NCBI GenBank assembly: GCA_024280295.1
Contig: JAJRQK010000029.1
Location: forward strand, 124,001-188,000
Direction: 5' to 3'
DNA length: 64,000 nucleotides
From: Bacteroidota bacterium
GTDB taxonomy: Bacteria > Bacteroidota > Bacteroidia > Flavobacteriales_D > Crocinitomicaceae
The translations under genes and the position numbers were made by a program. Below the pieces are notes generated by a model. It was given only the letters and a program-made list of their open reading frames with translations. It was not told where the DNA came from and searched no databases. Below are positions 46,781 through 56,803 of this stretch, piece after piece (positions within the stretch are counted from its first letter, which is position 1; each line of letters opens with the position of its first letter).

Positions 46781-48256
46781 ATGGCACAGAAATTTACAAC
46801 AAGAGCGCAAGATTATTCCAAATGGTACAATGAAATCGTTAGTAGAGCAGATCTTGCTGAGAATTCAGATGTCAAAGGATGTATGATTATCAAGCCCTAT
46901 GGTTTTGCTATTTGGGAAATGATGAAAGATGAACTTGATAAGCAATTTAAAGCTACAGGTCATTCTAACGCATATTTCCCATTACTTATCCCGAAATCTT
47001 ATTTGAGTAAGGAAGCAAGTCATGTAGAAGGGTTTGCTAAGGAGTGTGCAGTTGTGACGCATTACAGGTTAAAGAATGCCGATGATGGAAGTGGAGTGAT
47101 TGTTGATCCCGATGCTAAATTGGAAGAAGAATTAGTCATCCGACCAACTTCAGAAACAATCATCTGGAGTTCTTACCGAAAATGGATTCAATCGTATAGA
47201 GATTTACCGATTCTAATTAACCAGTGGGCTAATGTTGTTCGTTGGGAAATGAGGACACGAATATTTCTTAGGACTACTGAGTTTTTATGGCAAGAAGGGC
47301 ATACTGCACATGCAACTAGATCTGAGGCAATTGAAGAGACAGAAAAAATATTAAATGTTTACTCAAGATTTGCAGAAGGACACATGGCAATGCCTGTAAT
47401 TTGCGGATTGAAGACAGAAAGCGAGCGGTTTGCTGGTGCAGATGAAACCTATTGTATTGAAGCAATGATGCAAGATGGTAAGGCATTACAAGCGGGTACG
47501 TCTCACTTCTTGGGACAGAATTTTGCGAAAGCATTTGACGTTAAGTTTGCTGATAAAGATGGGAAACTAGGACATGTTTGGGCAACATCTTGGGGGGTGT
47601 CAACCCGATTGATGGGTGCTTTAATTATGACTCATTCTGATGATGATGGTCTAGTCTTGCCTCCAAAATTGGCTCCTATTCAAGTGGTTGCTGTTCCAAT
47701 TTATAAGACGCCTGAAGGACTCGCTGAAATTTCGGTGAAAATGAATGAGTTGGGAGAACGACTAAAGGCTAAAGGGATCTCATTCAAATATGATGATGAT
47801 GATAATCGCCGTCCTGGTTGGAAATTTGCAGAATACGAAGCGAAAGGAGTCCCGATTAGGTTAGCAATGGGACCAAGAGATTTGGAGAATGGCAAAATTG
47901 AAGTAACACGACGAGATGAAAAAATAAAAGAAATTCATACTCTCGATGGAGTAGAGACATTTATTGAACAGCTGCTTGAAGATATTCAAGTAAATCTACT
48001 GGATAGAGCAATGAAATTTCGAGAAAACCGAACGCAAGAGATTGATTCTTACGATGATTTTAAAATTAAAATTGAATCAGAAGGAGGTTTTTTCCTTGCT
48101 CACTGGGATGGTACGAAAGAAACAGAAGAACAAATTAAACAAGAAACAAAAGCTACAATACGATGTATGCCTCTAGATGTTGAAAAAGAAGAGGGGATAT
48201 GCATGGTTACCGGTAATAAATCCTCTGGGCGTGTAGTTTTCGCAAAATCATATTAA
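46781..48256 (+). CDS. proS: Prolyl-tRNA synthetase, eukaryote/archaeal-like form
   Basis: ProRS charges tRNA-Pro. The 491-residue class II enzyme has motif 1 and 2 segments (GYFP-like [30 protein letters not shown]) and motif 3 ([20 protein letters not shown]), then the anticodon-binding domain ([12 protein letters not shown]) and the C-terminal zinc-domain-like tail ending in Tyr, typical of the eukaryote-like type. The large editing insertion of the bacterial E. coli type is absent. The short form is normal in Bacteroidota. One base separates it from the next gene. Confidence 0.96.
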   Translation: MAQKFTTRAQDYSKWYNEIVSRADLAENSDVKGCMIIKPYGFAIWEMMKDELDKQFKATGHSNAYFPLLIPKSYLSKEASHVEGFAKECAVVTHYRLKNADDGSGVIVDPDAKLEEELVIRPTSETIIWSSYRKWIQSYRDLPILINQWANVVRWEMRTRIFLRTTEFLWQEGHTAHATRSEAIEETEKILNVYSRFAEGHMAMPVICGLKTESERFAGADETYCIEAMMQDGKALQAGTSHFLGQNFAKAFDVKFADKDGKLGHVWATSWGVSTRLMGALIMTHSDDDGLVLPPKLAPIQVVAVPIYKTPEGLAEISVKMNELGERLKAKGISFKYDDDDNRRPGWKFAEYEAKGVPIRLAMGPRDLENGKIEVTRRDEKIKEIHTLDGVETFIEQLLEDIQVNLLDRAMKFRENRTQEIDSYDDFKIKIESEGGFFLAHWDGTKETEEQIKQETKATIRCMPLDVEKEEGICMVTGNKSSGRVVFAKSY

Positions 48257-48257
48257 T

Positions 48258-48947
48258 ATGGCAGTTAAAGACGAAACGAGACAAGGAATACTTGATTTAA
48301 TCACAGGCAAAGCTTCTCTGAAACAAGATATTGCTGATTATTCGCAAGAAATTATGGCACTTTTCGCCGATACTATGCGAGATGAATTAGCCAAACTGGA
48401 AATCGATATCAAGGATAACCGCGTGCGAATGCGAATTGAGGATAAGGGCAAATTTGAATTCAGAGCCTATATTGGAAGTGATGTACTTATATTTCAGCTT
48501 CATAGAAACGTATTTCGTCTTCCTGATGAAAACCCAATGTGGAAAACGCCTTATTTGAGCAATGATGAAGCATGTGGCTACTTTGGTATTATCAATATAT
48601 ATAACTTTTTGGCGGAATCCTTTGAGCAAAATCGATCAAATGATCCTGGTTACTTAATTGGACGGGTTTTTATGAATAAAGATCGACACTTTATGGTTGA
48701 AGGGAAGGGACGGTTAGGATTTCTCTTTAGAGACTTACCTACTAGTGAAATTACAGAAGACATTGTTCGACGTATTTTGCAGATTTCTATTGCTTATGCA
48801 ATTGAATTCGATTTGATCACTCCTCCATATGAAATGGTTCAAGAAGTCTCAGTTATGCAGATACAACACATCAGTTCTAATTTGCACGTAGCAACGGGTA
48901 AACGACTGGGTTTTAGGTTCAGTTCAGAAAATGAAGATGTTTTTTGA
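48258..48947 (+). CDS. Protein of unknown function coupled to proS
   Basis: The 229-residue protein has no signal peptide or membrane helix. It is mixed alpha/beta, with AYIGSDVLIFQLHRNVFRLP, ACGYFGIINIYNFLAESFEQ and DPGYLIGRVFMNKDRHFMVE as the most regular segments. I do not recognise a domain. It starts 1 bp after the proS stop, so its expression follows that of proS. That arrangement suggests a cytoplasmic housekeeping role, which is inference only. Confidence 0.7.
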   Translation: MAVKDETRQGILDLITGKASLKQDIADYSQEIMALFADTMRDELAKLEIDIKDNRVRMRIEDKGKFEFRAYIGSDVLIFQLHRNVFRLPDENPMWKTPYLSNDEACGYFGIINIYNFLAESFEQNRSNDPGYLIGRVFMNKDRHFMVEGKGRLGFLFRDLPTSEITEDIVRRILQISIAYAIEFDLITPPYEMVQEVSVMQIQHISSNLHVATGKRLGFRFSSENEDVF

Positions 48948-48966
48948 AAAAAAACCACTTTGTTGA

Positions 48967-48997
48967 TTGAAGATTCCAGAAATTCAACATATATTTG
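48967..48997 (+). promoter_or_regulatory. Promoter of the tRNA-Glu/rpsT unit
   Basis: TTG at 48967-48969, a 20-bp spacer and TATATTTG at 48990-48997 match the Bacteroidota -33/-7 promoter. The -7 element continues CACTCCC, as at rpsA. The first tRNA begins 40 nt downstream. Confidence 0.72.
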
Positions 48998-49037
48998 CAC
49001 TCCCAAATTAATACGCGGGAATTGAAATAAATTTAAC

Positions 49038-49109
49038 GGCCCATTCGTCTAGTGGTTAGGACATCAGGTTTTCATCCTGGAAACAGGAGTTCGATTCTCC
49101 TATGGGCTA
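49038..49109 (+). tRNA. tRNA-Glu (TTC), copy 1
   Basis: 72 nt. Acceptor GGCCCAT pairs with ATGGGCT (first pair G-U), D arm TCTAGTGGTTAGGA, anticodon stem CAGG/CCTG with loop TTTTCAT giving anticodon TTC, T arm GGAGTTCGATTCTCC, discriminator A. CCA is not encoded. Confidence 0.97.
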
Positions 49110-49120
49110 CTAGGTTAAAT

Positions 49121-49192
49121 GGCCCATTCGTCTAGTGGTTAGGACATCAGGTTTTCATCCTGGAAACAGGAGTTCGATTCTCCTATGGGCTA
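49121..49192 (+). tRNA. tRNA-Glu (TTC), copy 2
   Basis: Identical over all 72 nt to copy 1, from which it is separated by 11 nt. Both precede rpsT on one probable transcript. Confidence 0.97.
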
Positions 49193-49230
49193 CATTAAAT
49201 GAACAAAAAAGGAATAAAATAAATAAGAAT

Positions 49231-49482
49231 ATGGCGAATCATAAGTCAGCATTGAAAAGAGTACGATCAAGTAACGTTAAGAGAGTACGTAACAAGTATC
49301 AGCACAAAACAACGCGTAATGCGATTGCTAAACTGCGCGCATCTACAGATAAAAAAGAAGTTGAAAAAATGCTTCCAGCTGTATTTGCTATGATCGACAA
49401 ATTGGCTAAAACAAATATTATCCACGATAACAAAGCTGGAAACCTTAAATCTGGTTTGCAAAAGTTGTCGAACGGACTATAA
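49231..49482 (+). CDS. rpsT: 30S ribosomal protein S20
   Basis: S20 is a small, basic, all-helical protein that binds 16S rRNA early in 30S assembly. The start at 49231 gives the standard N-terminus MANHKSALKRVRSSNVKR and 83 residues, the usual length. A longer frame would run back into the second tRNA gene and is rejected. It lies 38 bp after that tRNA with no promoter or terminator between, so it is probably read from the tRNA promoter at 48967-48997. A strong terminator follows. Confidence 0.96.
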   Translation: MANHKSALKRVRSSNVKRVRNKYQHKTTRNAIAKLRASTDKKEVEKMLPAVFAMIDKLAKTNIIHDNKAGNLKSGLQKLSNGL

Positions 49483-49508
49483 ATAGCCATTAGAGATATT
49501 TAACTATT

Positions 49509-49535
49509 AAGGGAAGCGGAGGCTTCCCTTTTTTT
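49509..49535 (+). terminator. Terminator of rpsT
   Basis: AAGGGAAGC pairs with GCTTCCCTT over 9 bp around a GGAG loop, followed by a T-run. Confidence 0.92.
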
Positions 49536-49564
49536 ATAACTTTATCTTTCAGTCTAATTTACTC

Positions 49565-51289
49565 ATGACTTTTAAACAATCGATGCTCTTGCTTTTTGTC
49601 TTGCTCGGATTCTCTTCCTTTGGGCAGATGACTGTTGAGTATGATACGCTGAGATTGGGAAAGAACATTCTTGGTATAACAGATTCACTCGATTACAATT
49701 CCGGAGATATTCCAACTACCTTTGATGGTGGAAGATCGATTCTTAGCGAAAAGGGTCTCTCGCTGGTTCAATTCTCTAAAGATTATAGACGTTTCCGTTT
49801 TCAGCCCAATAAATCTTGGAGGAAAATGCAATTTTCTGCCTTGCCGTACATCGGATTTGCCTATACTTTTGGAGGAAATGGCACGCAATTCTTGAGTGCC
49901 AATTATGTCCAAGCTTTCAATGATAGTTTACTTTTTAACATGCAATACCAACGAATAGCAGGAGTTGGTTTCATACGAAACTCTTCGTTTACGTCGAATA
50001 ATTTGCGCTTTCAAGTTGAATGGAAAACGAACTATTATTCCATGCAGTTGAGGGGAGCATATATTAGTGATACTCTTCAGCATTCTGGTGGATTAGATTC
50101 ACTCGATGTTGCTCTTGGTTTAGAGTTTGCTTCAGTCAAAAAGCAAGATGCAGCTAGTAAATCACAGTTGGGTCTAGTAGAACTGACGAATTATTTCAAT
50201 TTCAATCCGAAGTCAGCTATTACTATTGGCTTGGTGACAAAACATACTTATGAAATTAGTGAACGTCGTTATCACGAAAGTGGAGTGCTTACAGCTATTT
50301 ATATGCCTATTTACATAGATCCTATTTTGACTTCTGATCGATTTACTCATGCGAGCATATCCAATGAATCTGGTCTCTTCTTCTCTAAGTATGATGCTTA
50401 CATTGATGGAAGATTGTCACATAAGTATTGGCGAGTTGGTAACTTAGGGAATACCTATGACACAACGGAAATTGATCTTAATTCTTCTATGAGATGGAAG
50501 AAAAATGGTTTTAATTTCTCGAATAAATTTCATTTTAACATCCTCGGTGGATACAATGCAATTGCTAATAATTTCGGAGTAGAGTATGATGTATCGAAGT
50601 GGAGATTTGGTGGAACACTAGATTTTGAAAACTTGGCACCAACAGTAATCAAACGCTCCTACTTTTCAAATGCTTTCACTTACAATCAATCGGAAATAAA
50701 GCTTCAGCAGATGTTACATGTAAATACGTCGCTGACTTATAAAGTGAATAATGATTCTACCATCATTAAGGCTTCTGCAAGTTTTCTTCAATTAAATAAT
50801 ACATATCTATTTAATGATTCAACTTGGTATCGAAGTGATTTATCTATTTCGGCAGTGCAACTTCAACTAAAGGCAAAGATGAGTTTCGGGAAGTTTCATG
50901 TACAACCAAAATTTATTTACACTGCTCAAACTCAAAACTACATTCCAAGCATTCAAGGTTATCTCCGATTCTATAGGAAGTCAACAGTGTTTAAGGCGAA
51001 AAAATTAGTATTGGTTCTTGGGGTAGATGCATCATTTATATCTTCGTTCAACCATAGAATCTACACACCAGCGATGGATGCATTCACATGGTATAAAACT
51101 CCAGGTGTAACGAACTCCATGGTGAATTTACACGCGTTTACAGCAATAGAAATTAGTACATTCCGTTTCTATATTCGGTTTGATAATATTGGGGCTTTCT
51201 GGAATAACCCAATTAATGAAGAGGTTGCTAATTATCCATTATCTGGATCTCGATTGCGTGTTGGAATTACATGGGATTTCTTTAACTAA
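49565..51289 (+). CDS. Putative outer-membrane beta-barrel protein (Porin_10 type)
   Basis: The 574-residue protein has a signal peptide (MTFKQSMLLLFVLLGFSSFG before Q) and then alternating beta-strand patterns to the end, finishing SRLRVGITWDFFN with the terminal aromatic typical of outer-membrane barrels. The opening TLRLGKNILGITDSLDYN and the segment LQHSGGLDSLDVALGLEFA resemble the Bacteroidota putative porin family (Porin_10). It should form an outer-membrane pore. The substrate is unknown. It is separate from rpsT by a terminator. Confidence 0.82.
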   Translation: MTFKQSMLLLFVLLGFSSFGQMTVEYDTLRLGKNILGITDSLDYNSGDIPTTFDGGRSILSEKGLSLVQFSKDYRRFRFQPNKSWRKMQFSALPYIGFAYTFGGNGTQFLSANYVQAFNDSLLFNMQYQRIAGVGFIRNSSFTSNNLRFQVEWKTNYYSMQLRGAYISDTLQHSGGLDSLDVALGLEFASVKKQDAASKSQLGLVELTNYFNFNPKSAITIGLVTKHTYEISERRYHESGVLTAIYMPIYIDPILTSDRFTHASISNESGLFFSKYDAYIDGRLSHKYWRVGNLGNTYDTTEIDLNSSMRWKKNGFNFSNKFHFNILGGYNAIANNFGVEYDVSKWRFGGTLDFENLAPTVIKRSYFSNAFTYNQSEIKLQQMLHVNTSLTYKVNNDSTIIKASASFLQLNNTYLFNDSTWYRSDLSISAVQLQLKAKMSFGKFHVQPKFIYTAQTQNYIPSIQGYLRFYRKSTVFKAKKLVLVLGVDASFISSFNHRIYTPAMDAFTWYKTPGVTNSMVNLHAFTAIEISTFRFYIRFDNIGAFWNNPINEEVANYPLSGSRLRVGITWDFFN

Positions 51290-51315
51290 GTGGAATCTAA
51301 ATTTATTTAAAAAGG

Positions 51316-51346
51316 GAGAGCAGTAAAGATTAATCTCACTGCTCTC
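51316..51346 (+). repeat. Inverted repeat after the porin gene
   Basis: GAGAGCAGT pairs with ACTGCTCTC over 9 bp with a 13-nt loop that contains GATTAATC. No T-run follows, so termination here would be weak. It begins 26 bp after the porin stop. Confidence 0.55.
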
Positions 51347-51532
51347 ATACCTAACCTACCTTTTACAACTAAACCTATTACAATTTAAGGATCAATTAAG
51401 CAGTTTCCTAATCTTATCGGATTCAATGAACAAATTGAAGTTCTCACTGAATTTTCGACTTATTTGGACTTGTATTTGATTTTTTGGATTAAGCGAAGTC
51501 ATGTTTCAGTATATTTAGCAAAAAAATGAAAA

Positions 51533-52279
51533 ATGAAATTACTCGAAGATAAAGTTGTTCTTATTACTGGTGCCTCACGAGGAATTGGTAAATCTATCGC
51601 TGAAGCTTGCGTAAAACAAGGAGCAAAGGTTGCATTCACTTATTTATCCTCTGATGAGAAGGCGAAGGCACTTGAAGCTGCTCTTGCATCAGAAGGTGGT
51701 GTTGCAAAAGGATTTAAATCAGATGCGTCAAAGTTTGATCAAGCACAATCACTTGTTGATTCAGTAATTGAAGAATTTGGGCAGGTTGATGTTTTGGTGA
51801 ATAATGCAGGGATAACTAGGGACAACCTGTTGATGAGGATGACTGAGGAAGCTTGGGATGAAGTAATGAATACGAATTTAAAGTCTGTCTTCAATTTAAC
51901 AAAGGCAGTGATGCGACCAATGTTGAAAGCTCGTAAAGGTTCAATTATTAATATGTCATCTGTGGTTGGTGTTAGTGGTAATGCGGGACAGGCAAATTAT
52001 GCGGCTTCAAAAGCAGGATTGATTGGTTTTACTAAGTCGATTGCGCAAGAACTTGGATCACGAAGCATTCGATGTAATGCTATCGCACCAGGGTTTATCG
52101 AGACTGAAATGACAGCAACACTAGATCAAAAGGTAGTAGACGAATGGAGAGCAGCTATTCCCTTGAAACGAGGAGGCTCAACGCAAGATGTTGCTGATTT
52201 AACAGTTTTCTTAGCTTCAGATATGTCGACTTACATTACTGGACAGACCATTAATGTTTGTGGTGGGATGTTAATGTAG
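51533..52279 (+). CDS. fabG: 3-oxoacyl-[acyl-carrier-protein] reductase
   Basis: FabG reduces 3-oxoacyl-ACP with NADPH in fatty-acid synthesis. The 248-residue short-chain dehydrogenase has the cofactor motif TGASRGIGKSI, NNAG at residues 90-93, the catalytic triad S143, Y156 and K160 (SSVVGVSGNAGQANYAASKAG), and the FabG-type ending QTINVCGGMLM. It stands alone with a terminator. A partial -7 match (TATATTTA, 51510-51517) lies 15 bp before the ATG. Confidence 0.93.
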   Translation: MKLLEDKVVLITGASRGIGKSIAEACVKQGAKVAFTYLSSDEKAKALEAALASEGGVAKGFKSDASKFDQAQSLVDSVIEEFGQVDVLVNNAGITRDNLLMRMTEEAWDEVMNTNLKSVFNLTKAVMRPMLKARKGSIINMSSVVGVSGNAGQANYAASKAGLIGFTKSIAQELGSRSIRCNAIAPGFIETEMTATLDQKVVDEWRAAIPLKRGGSTQDVADLTVFLASDMSTYITGQTINVCGGMLM

Positions 52280-52299
52280 ATTAATGGATTTTCTAAATG

Positions 52300-52329
52300 G
52301 TCATTGAGTGAGAATTCAATGGCTTTTTT
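52300..52329 (+). terminator. Terminator of fabG
   Basis: GTCATTGA pairs with TCAATGGC over 8 bp (one G-U) with an 8-nt loop, followed by six T that run to the end of the convergent ABC gene. Confidence 0.75.
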
Positions 52330-55300
52330 ATGCTTTCTTTTTCCGATTGAATAGATGCTGTGTTCCTTCAATTATTCTTCTCAACCAATCGAAGTAGAGC
52401 ATAATATATGTAAAGATTGAAATCACCCAAATAACAATAAGATTACTCCAATAGGTATCAACTCTTTGACCAAACATATATTTCTGTGGAGCATAAAAGT
52501 GGGAGTGAAGAAAACTGACCTCCTTAGGTAAATTATAAATAGACTCATCATTTTGATAAATTTCATCATTATCAATGATTAGTTTATGCTCCTCCATTTT
52601 ATTTGTAACTAGATTCATTAAGCTTTCATTAGAATATCTCTTCTGAATTTGAGCGTAATTCTTAAGCCCAATTGAGTCAATAACATGCTGAATTTGAGCA
52701 TTGTTATCGTTAATGGTCTTGTTGAACTGAACTGTAATTGTATCTAAGAAAGCATTCACTTTACTAAAACGACTCATAGAATATAAGCTGCCATTTTGAA
52801 TGGAATCAATGCAATCGATGCAATTTAAATTTCCCCAGTAGTTATCTTCTTTAGTAATTTCATTCACTAGAATGTTTTCGGCATGTTGAACAACTTTAGA
52901 CTCATCCCCCTTGGATCGAGTAATGATATCCATTTGTTTTCTGATTTCAGGAACCCAAAAATCTTTTTTCCACTTCGCTTGACTTTGTTCCATCTTCTGC
53001 ACGAAATAATGCTTTTCTAACTGATTATTACTTGCTTGCTCAACCGCTAAGGCTTCATACGCCCATCGCGAAACCATAATGTTTCCAATCCATGGAACTT
53101 TAGTCGCATTTGATACAGATGGGTGAAGTTTGTCAAATTGAACGATTACACCACTAAACAAAAGCTGTGGAATAATCAAGAGAGGAACTATAATATAAAT
53201 TACTTTTGCAGAATTAAATGCACTAGAAATGTTCAATCCAACTAAATTAGACAAGAATGAGGTTGAAAATAGGATCAACCAATATTCAAGGTACATTCCT
53301 TTTATTTCAAGAATAAAATTCCCAATTGTAACAAAAAATAGTGTCTGTATTCCTGAAATAGCAAAGAGTATGGCAAGTTTCGATAATAGATAACTACCTC
53401 TGGATAAATTTAGAAATCGCTCACGAGCGAGAATCTTTTTGTCTTTATTGATTTCTTCCGCAGCTACTGTGAGTCCTAAGAAAATCCCGACAATTATTGT
53501 CATAAAGATGTACTGAGGTATATTCTCATTATGGTAAAAACTATATTCTTGTTCACTCCCAATTATATTGAAGTACTTAATAAAGAATGCCAAAATCATA
53601 GCAAGTAGAGGAGCTACAAGTCCATTTACTGCCAAATATTGAGTATTAGAGACCTTGCTGAGGAAATCACGAATAAGATACGTTTTGAATTGTTGAAATT
53701 TCCCTGGTAATTCTGTATCCACTTCTGGAGCAACACTTTCAATTGATACTTCTCTTGGATCTTCATAATCTTGATACAATTTATGCCAATCCTCTGGACT
53801 CTTTTTTCGAGTTGCTGTTTCTATACCATATTCATCAACAACCTTAGCATCAATTATGTTGAATATTTGTTCAGGATTGACATTACCGCAAAGACTACAC
53901 TCTCTTTCTTGTGCATTTCCTTGGTAAGAGTATGTTTTGAAATGAACGAGAGCATTTAGTGGTATTCCGTCGTAAATTAAATGTCCGCCAACATCCATGA
54001 TCAACAAACGATCAAAGAGTTTGAAAATATTAGAAGATGGCTGATGTATTACCACGAAAACAAGTGTTCCTCTCAACGATAATTCTTTGAGCAAGTCCAT
54101 AATGTTTTCAGAGTCTCGACTGGAAAGACCAGAGGTTGGTTCATCTACGAATAGAATCTGTGGTTCGCGAATTAATTCTAGGGCAATATTTAATCGTTTA
54201 CGTTGGCCTCCAGAGATTACTTTTTCTAGTGGTGATCCAACTCTTAATGTACGAATTTCGTATAACCCAAGTGTGTTCAATAAACTCACAACCTTATGCG
54301 TCAATTGATGCTGGGAAAGTCCACCCATACTCAATTTTGCTGCAAAGTAGAGATTCTGGAATACTGTTAATTCTTCAATTAGGAGGTCACTTTGTGCAAC
54401 ATTACCAATCATTCCCTCAAGTTGTCCAGAGTCTTCATGGAGGCTAATCGAATTGATCTTCACAGAGCCAAATGTAGGTTTGACCTTTCCATTCATGATG
54501 TTCATCAAGGTTGTCTTTCCTGTCCCCGATCCTCCCATGATACCGATCATCGTTCCGCCATTGGTTGCGAAATTCAACTTCCGAATAGCAAGATTTCCAG
54601 CACCGAATTTGTGAATTACATTCGTAACTTCGAAAGATAGGTTCTCACCCTTATTTATGTCTGAAGCACGTGAAACTAAATCACTATAATATATCTGAGA
54701 ACTTTTTGCCGTACGAATTGTTGAGCCATTGCTAAATAGATGTGTCTTACTAGAAGAAACAATTTGACCGTTGATTAAGAGTTCATCCTTACCATAATAC
54801 TTGAAGAGTAGCGCTTTTACACTCTTAATATTGACGATGTGAATTGGAGCGTCAAGTCCATCAACTTCCGAATGTTTAGAAATACTTAGATGATCTACTG
54901 GTTCCTTGGTGTAGTATAGATGATTTTCACCATCAATTAATTTCTTGCCGTCAGATTCAATAAACAGGTGTAAATCTTCGTATTCCTCTTTACTGATATT
55001 AAAAGCATCAGCAGCTGTTTTAACAAAATCAAGTTCTTTTTCAGTTCGAAGATGATCAGAACTGATAAATTCGAAAATGCGGACAAGCACAATGACTTTT
55101 TGTCTCTGTGTAAGTTCTTCATTAATTTGAGAACAGATGCGAAGTACTTTAACAGCCTGAAGAGAAGTTCGTTTTCGGCCACCTTTTTTTGTGTAAAGTT
55201 TACCACGCGTTTGATTCAGGAAATCTTCAAATATGTTGAGATAACGTTTGACATCAGAAGAGCTCAATTCAGATTTTAGAAATCCCTCGATGATATTTCG

Positions 55301-55420
55301 CCCTTTGGTACTTTGTATTATTGGTACTGTAGGACCGTCATGGTCATCTTCTGGTACTTCATCAACCTTCGCAATAATTGCAAAGAGCTGCATTAGCGCA
55401 CGAAGAATGCGTTCACTCAT
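52328..55420 (-). CDS. TerB-like/FHA-like ABCG-type transporter (ATPase and permease in one chain)
   Basis: The 1030-residue protein joins four parts. Residues 1-170 are helical and resemble TerB-like domains (KVIVLVRIFEFISSDHLRTE). Residues 190-270 look FHA-like (DELLINGQIVSSSKTHLFSN). Residues 275-500 are an ABC ATPase with Walker A GGSGTGKTT (K302), signature SGGQRKR (403-409) and Walker B FVDEPTSG (D426, E427). The C-terminal half is an ABC2/ABCG permease with about six membrane segments and a long external loop. Cys pairs occur at C508/C511 (ECSLCGN, cytoplasmic) and C867/C870 (NCIDC, predicted external loop). Family known, substrate unknown. It is the last gene of a three-gene minus-strand operon. 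Confidence 0.87.
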   Translation of the reverse strand: MSERILRALMQLFAIIAKVDEVPEDDHDGPTVPIIQSTKGRNIIEGFLKSELSSSDVKRYLNIFEDFLNQTRGKLYTKKGGRKRTSLQAVKVLRICSQINEELTQRQKVIVLVRIFEFISSDHLRTEKELDFVKTAADAFNISKEEYEDLHLFIESDGKKLIDGENHLYYTKEPVDHLSISKHSEVDGLDAPIHIVNIKSVKALLFKYYGKDELLINGQIVSSSKTHLFSNGSTIRTAKSSQIYYSDLVSRASDINKGENLSFEVTNVIHKFGAGNLAIRKLNFATNGGTMIGIMGGSGTGKTTLMNIMNGKVKPTFGSVKINSISLHEDSGQLEGMIGNVAQSDLLIEELTVFQNLYFAAKLSMGGLSQHQLTHKVVSLLNTLGLYEIRTLRVGSPLEKVISGGQRKRLNIALELIREPQILFVDEPTSGLSSRDSENIMDLLKELSLRGTLVFVVIHQPSSNIFKLFDRLLIMDVGGHLIYDGIPLNALVHFKTYSYQGNAQERECSLCGNVNPEQIFNIIDAKVVDEYGIETATRKKSPEDWHKLYQDYEDPREVSIESVAPEVDTELPGKFQQFKTYLIRDFLSKVSNTQYLAVNGLVAPLLAMILAFFIKYFNIIGSEQEYSFYHNENIPQYIFMTIIVGIFLGLTVAAEEINKDKKILARERFLNLSRGSYLLSKLAILFAISGIQTLFFVTIGNFILEIKGMYLEYWLILFSTSFLSNLVGLNISSAFNSAKVIYIIVPLLIIPQLLFSGVIVQFDKLHPSVSNATKVPWIGNIMVSRWAYEALAVEQASNNQLEKHYFVQKMEQSQAKWKKDFWVPEIRKQMDIITRSKGDESKVVQHAENILVNEITKEDNYWGNLNCIDCIDSIQNGSLYSMSRFSKVNAFLDTITVQFNKTINDNNAQIQHVIDSIGLKNYAQIQKRYSNESLMNLVTNKMEEHKLIIDNDEIYQNDESIYNLPKEVSFLHSHFYAPQKYMFGQRVDTYWSNLIVIWVISIFTYIMLYFDWLRRIIEGTQHLFNRKKKA

Positions 55421-55440
55421 TTAATGAAACTTGAAGTAAT

Positions 55441-55863
55441 CTATTTCTGAAAGCCGATCATCATTACTACGCAACCTGTAACTTTCAAATCACGATCCAA
55501 CTCCGCCTCAATAGTGACAGGTAAAGATTCGTGAATTTTAAAATCCCAAAATGGGGCATTTCTGTAGTTCTTATTTGAGAAAAGTATGTGGCCTTCAGGA
55601 TCTTTGATCGTGAAAATCACATAGTCATCTTTCGAACCAGCAGATGCGGCAAGTCGATAAGTTGTGCCACCGTAGAACGTTGTTTCAAATTCGGCCTTCT
55701 CGCGGTCTAAAAACACAGTGTAAACCTGTCCATCCGATACGAAGTCAACTGGAGCGTCTTTTCTTAAAAGTGCTTCACATTCTTTGACAATTTCTTCACA
55801 GTTTTGCTGAGTTATTCCTGGAAAAGATAGAAAAGAGAGTATTATAATTAGAGAAAATTTCAT
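55441..55863 (-). CDS. Small exported protein, unknown function
   Basis: The 140-residue protein has a signal peptide (MKFSLIIILSFLSFPGITQQ) and a mostly beta mature part with two Cys near the start (NCEEIVKECEALL) and one near the end (VTGCVVMMIGFQK). TTYRLAASAGSKDDYVIFTI and FWDFKIHESLPVTIEAELD suggest a small beta-sandwich. No family recognised. It lies 5 bp after the upstream lipoprotein gene and 20 bp before the ABC transporter gene, so it probably works with that transporter. Confidence 0.78.
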   Translation of the reverse strand: MKFSLIIILSFLSFPGITQQNCEEIVKECEALLRKDAPVDFVSDGQVYTVFLDREKAEFETTFYGGTTYRLAASAGSKDDYVIFTIKDPEGHILFSNKNYRNAPFWDFKIHESLPVTIEAELDRDLKVTGCVVMMIGFQK

Positions 55864-55868
55864 TTCAA

Positions 55869-56765
55869 TTAAGCTTTAATAATGTTAGAGCGAATCTCGT
55901 TAATTTTTATTCTGATCAATTCCAAAATTTCAGCACTAACTTTCACGTCGAGGGTATGATGAAGTGTAGTGATATGATTTTCTTTATCAGTATCAGGAGC
56001 TGAATAGTTGTAATCTAAAATAACATCATCAAACAATACACGGAGTCCATCCAAGTCAGAAATCAAATCATCATTGCTGCCTCCTTTATTGTATGCTTCA
56101 AGAATTCCTATAATTGAATTTAGTGATTGTTTTTGTTCGCCAATTCGATTTAACATTTTCTCAGAAGGTTTCTGAGATTGCAAGGCACAAGCAAAATATA
56201 AAGATTCTATCCAACCACCTGCTAATACTAGAGCAGATGTTGGTTTTCTATTTGATTTTTTCAAGAAGTTATCCGCTTCCCTAAACGCATCGCTCATAAT
56301 TTGGACCATTGAATCTTGGTCGCTGTTATTTTGCTCAAATCGTTTCAAAAGATTAGCGTTGAATGCGCCGTCTAGTCCAAGTTGAGCAGTTAATTTTTCT
56401 ACGGCACCCAAATAACTCATTGTTACACCTTTCTGATCATATAGTGTTGAATAACCAAGATCAGTTCCGTAAATTCCAAGGTTCAATGCTTGTTGGTATT
56501 CAGAAACGTACTCAGTAACTCGAGAATCTTCGTTTAAAAGTGACTCATCAAACTCTAGATTGAGTTCTTTAATTAAGTAAGCTGTTTGAATGGGTGATGG
56601 AATGCTAAACAATTTACCATCAAAGACAGTGTTTAGAGAACTATTCGGATCAAATACTTCTGCGTCGATTTCATTTTTCGACTCCTCTGGCTCTGTAGTA
56701 CACGAAGAAGAAACTCCGATTAAAACAGTTGCAAATATCAATGATTTATATTGGTTACCTTTCAT
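55869..56765 (-). CDS. Lipoprotein, unknown function
   Basis: The start is placed at 56765 (MKGNQYKSLIFATVLIGVSSSC, lipidated Cys 22). The longer frame from 56816 would begin upstream of the promoter -7 element at 56804-56811, so it cannot be translated from that transcript. The 298-residue protein is mainly helical (LKRFEQNNSDQDSMVQIMSD, RIGEQKQSLNSIIGILEAYN) with no recognisable domain. First gene of the operon that continues to the small exported protein and the ABCG-type transporter. Confidence 0.78.
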   Translation of the reverse strand: MKGNQYKSLIFATVLIGVSSSCTTEPEESKNEIDAEVFDPNSSLNTVFDGKLFSIPSPIQTAYLIKELNLEFDESLLNEDSRVTEYVSEYQQALNLGIYGTDLGYSTLYDQKGVTMSYLGAVEKLTAQLGLDGAFNANLLKRFEQNNSDQDSMVQIMSDAFREADNFLKKSNRKPTSALVLAGGWIESLYFACALQSQKPSEKMLNRIGEQKQSLNSIIGILEAYNKGGSNDDLISDLDGLRVLFDDVILDYNYSAPDTDKENHITTLHHTLDVKVSAEILELIRIKINEIRSNIIKA

Positions 56766-56803
56766 TCTTTCGTTGAGTACGGTTTGTAGAGTTGTAAAAA
56801 TAA

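Noticed and set aside
49135-49230. Extended N-terminus for rpsT beginning inside the second tRNA gene
   Set aside because: It would translate tRNA sequence. The start at 49231 gives the standard S20 N-terminus and length.
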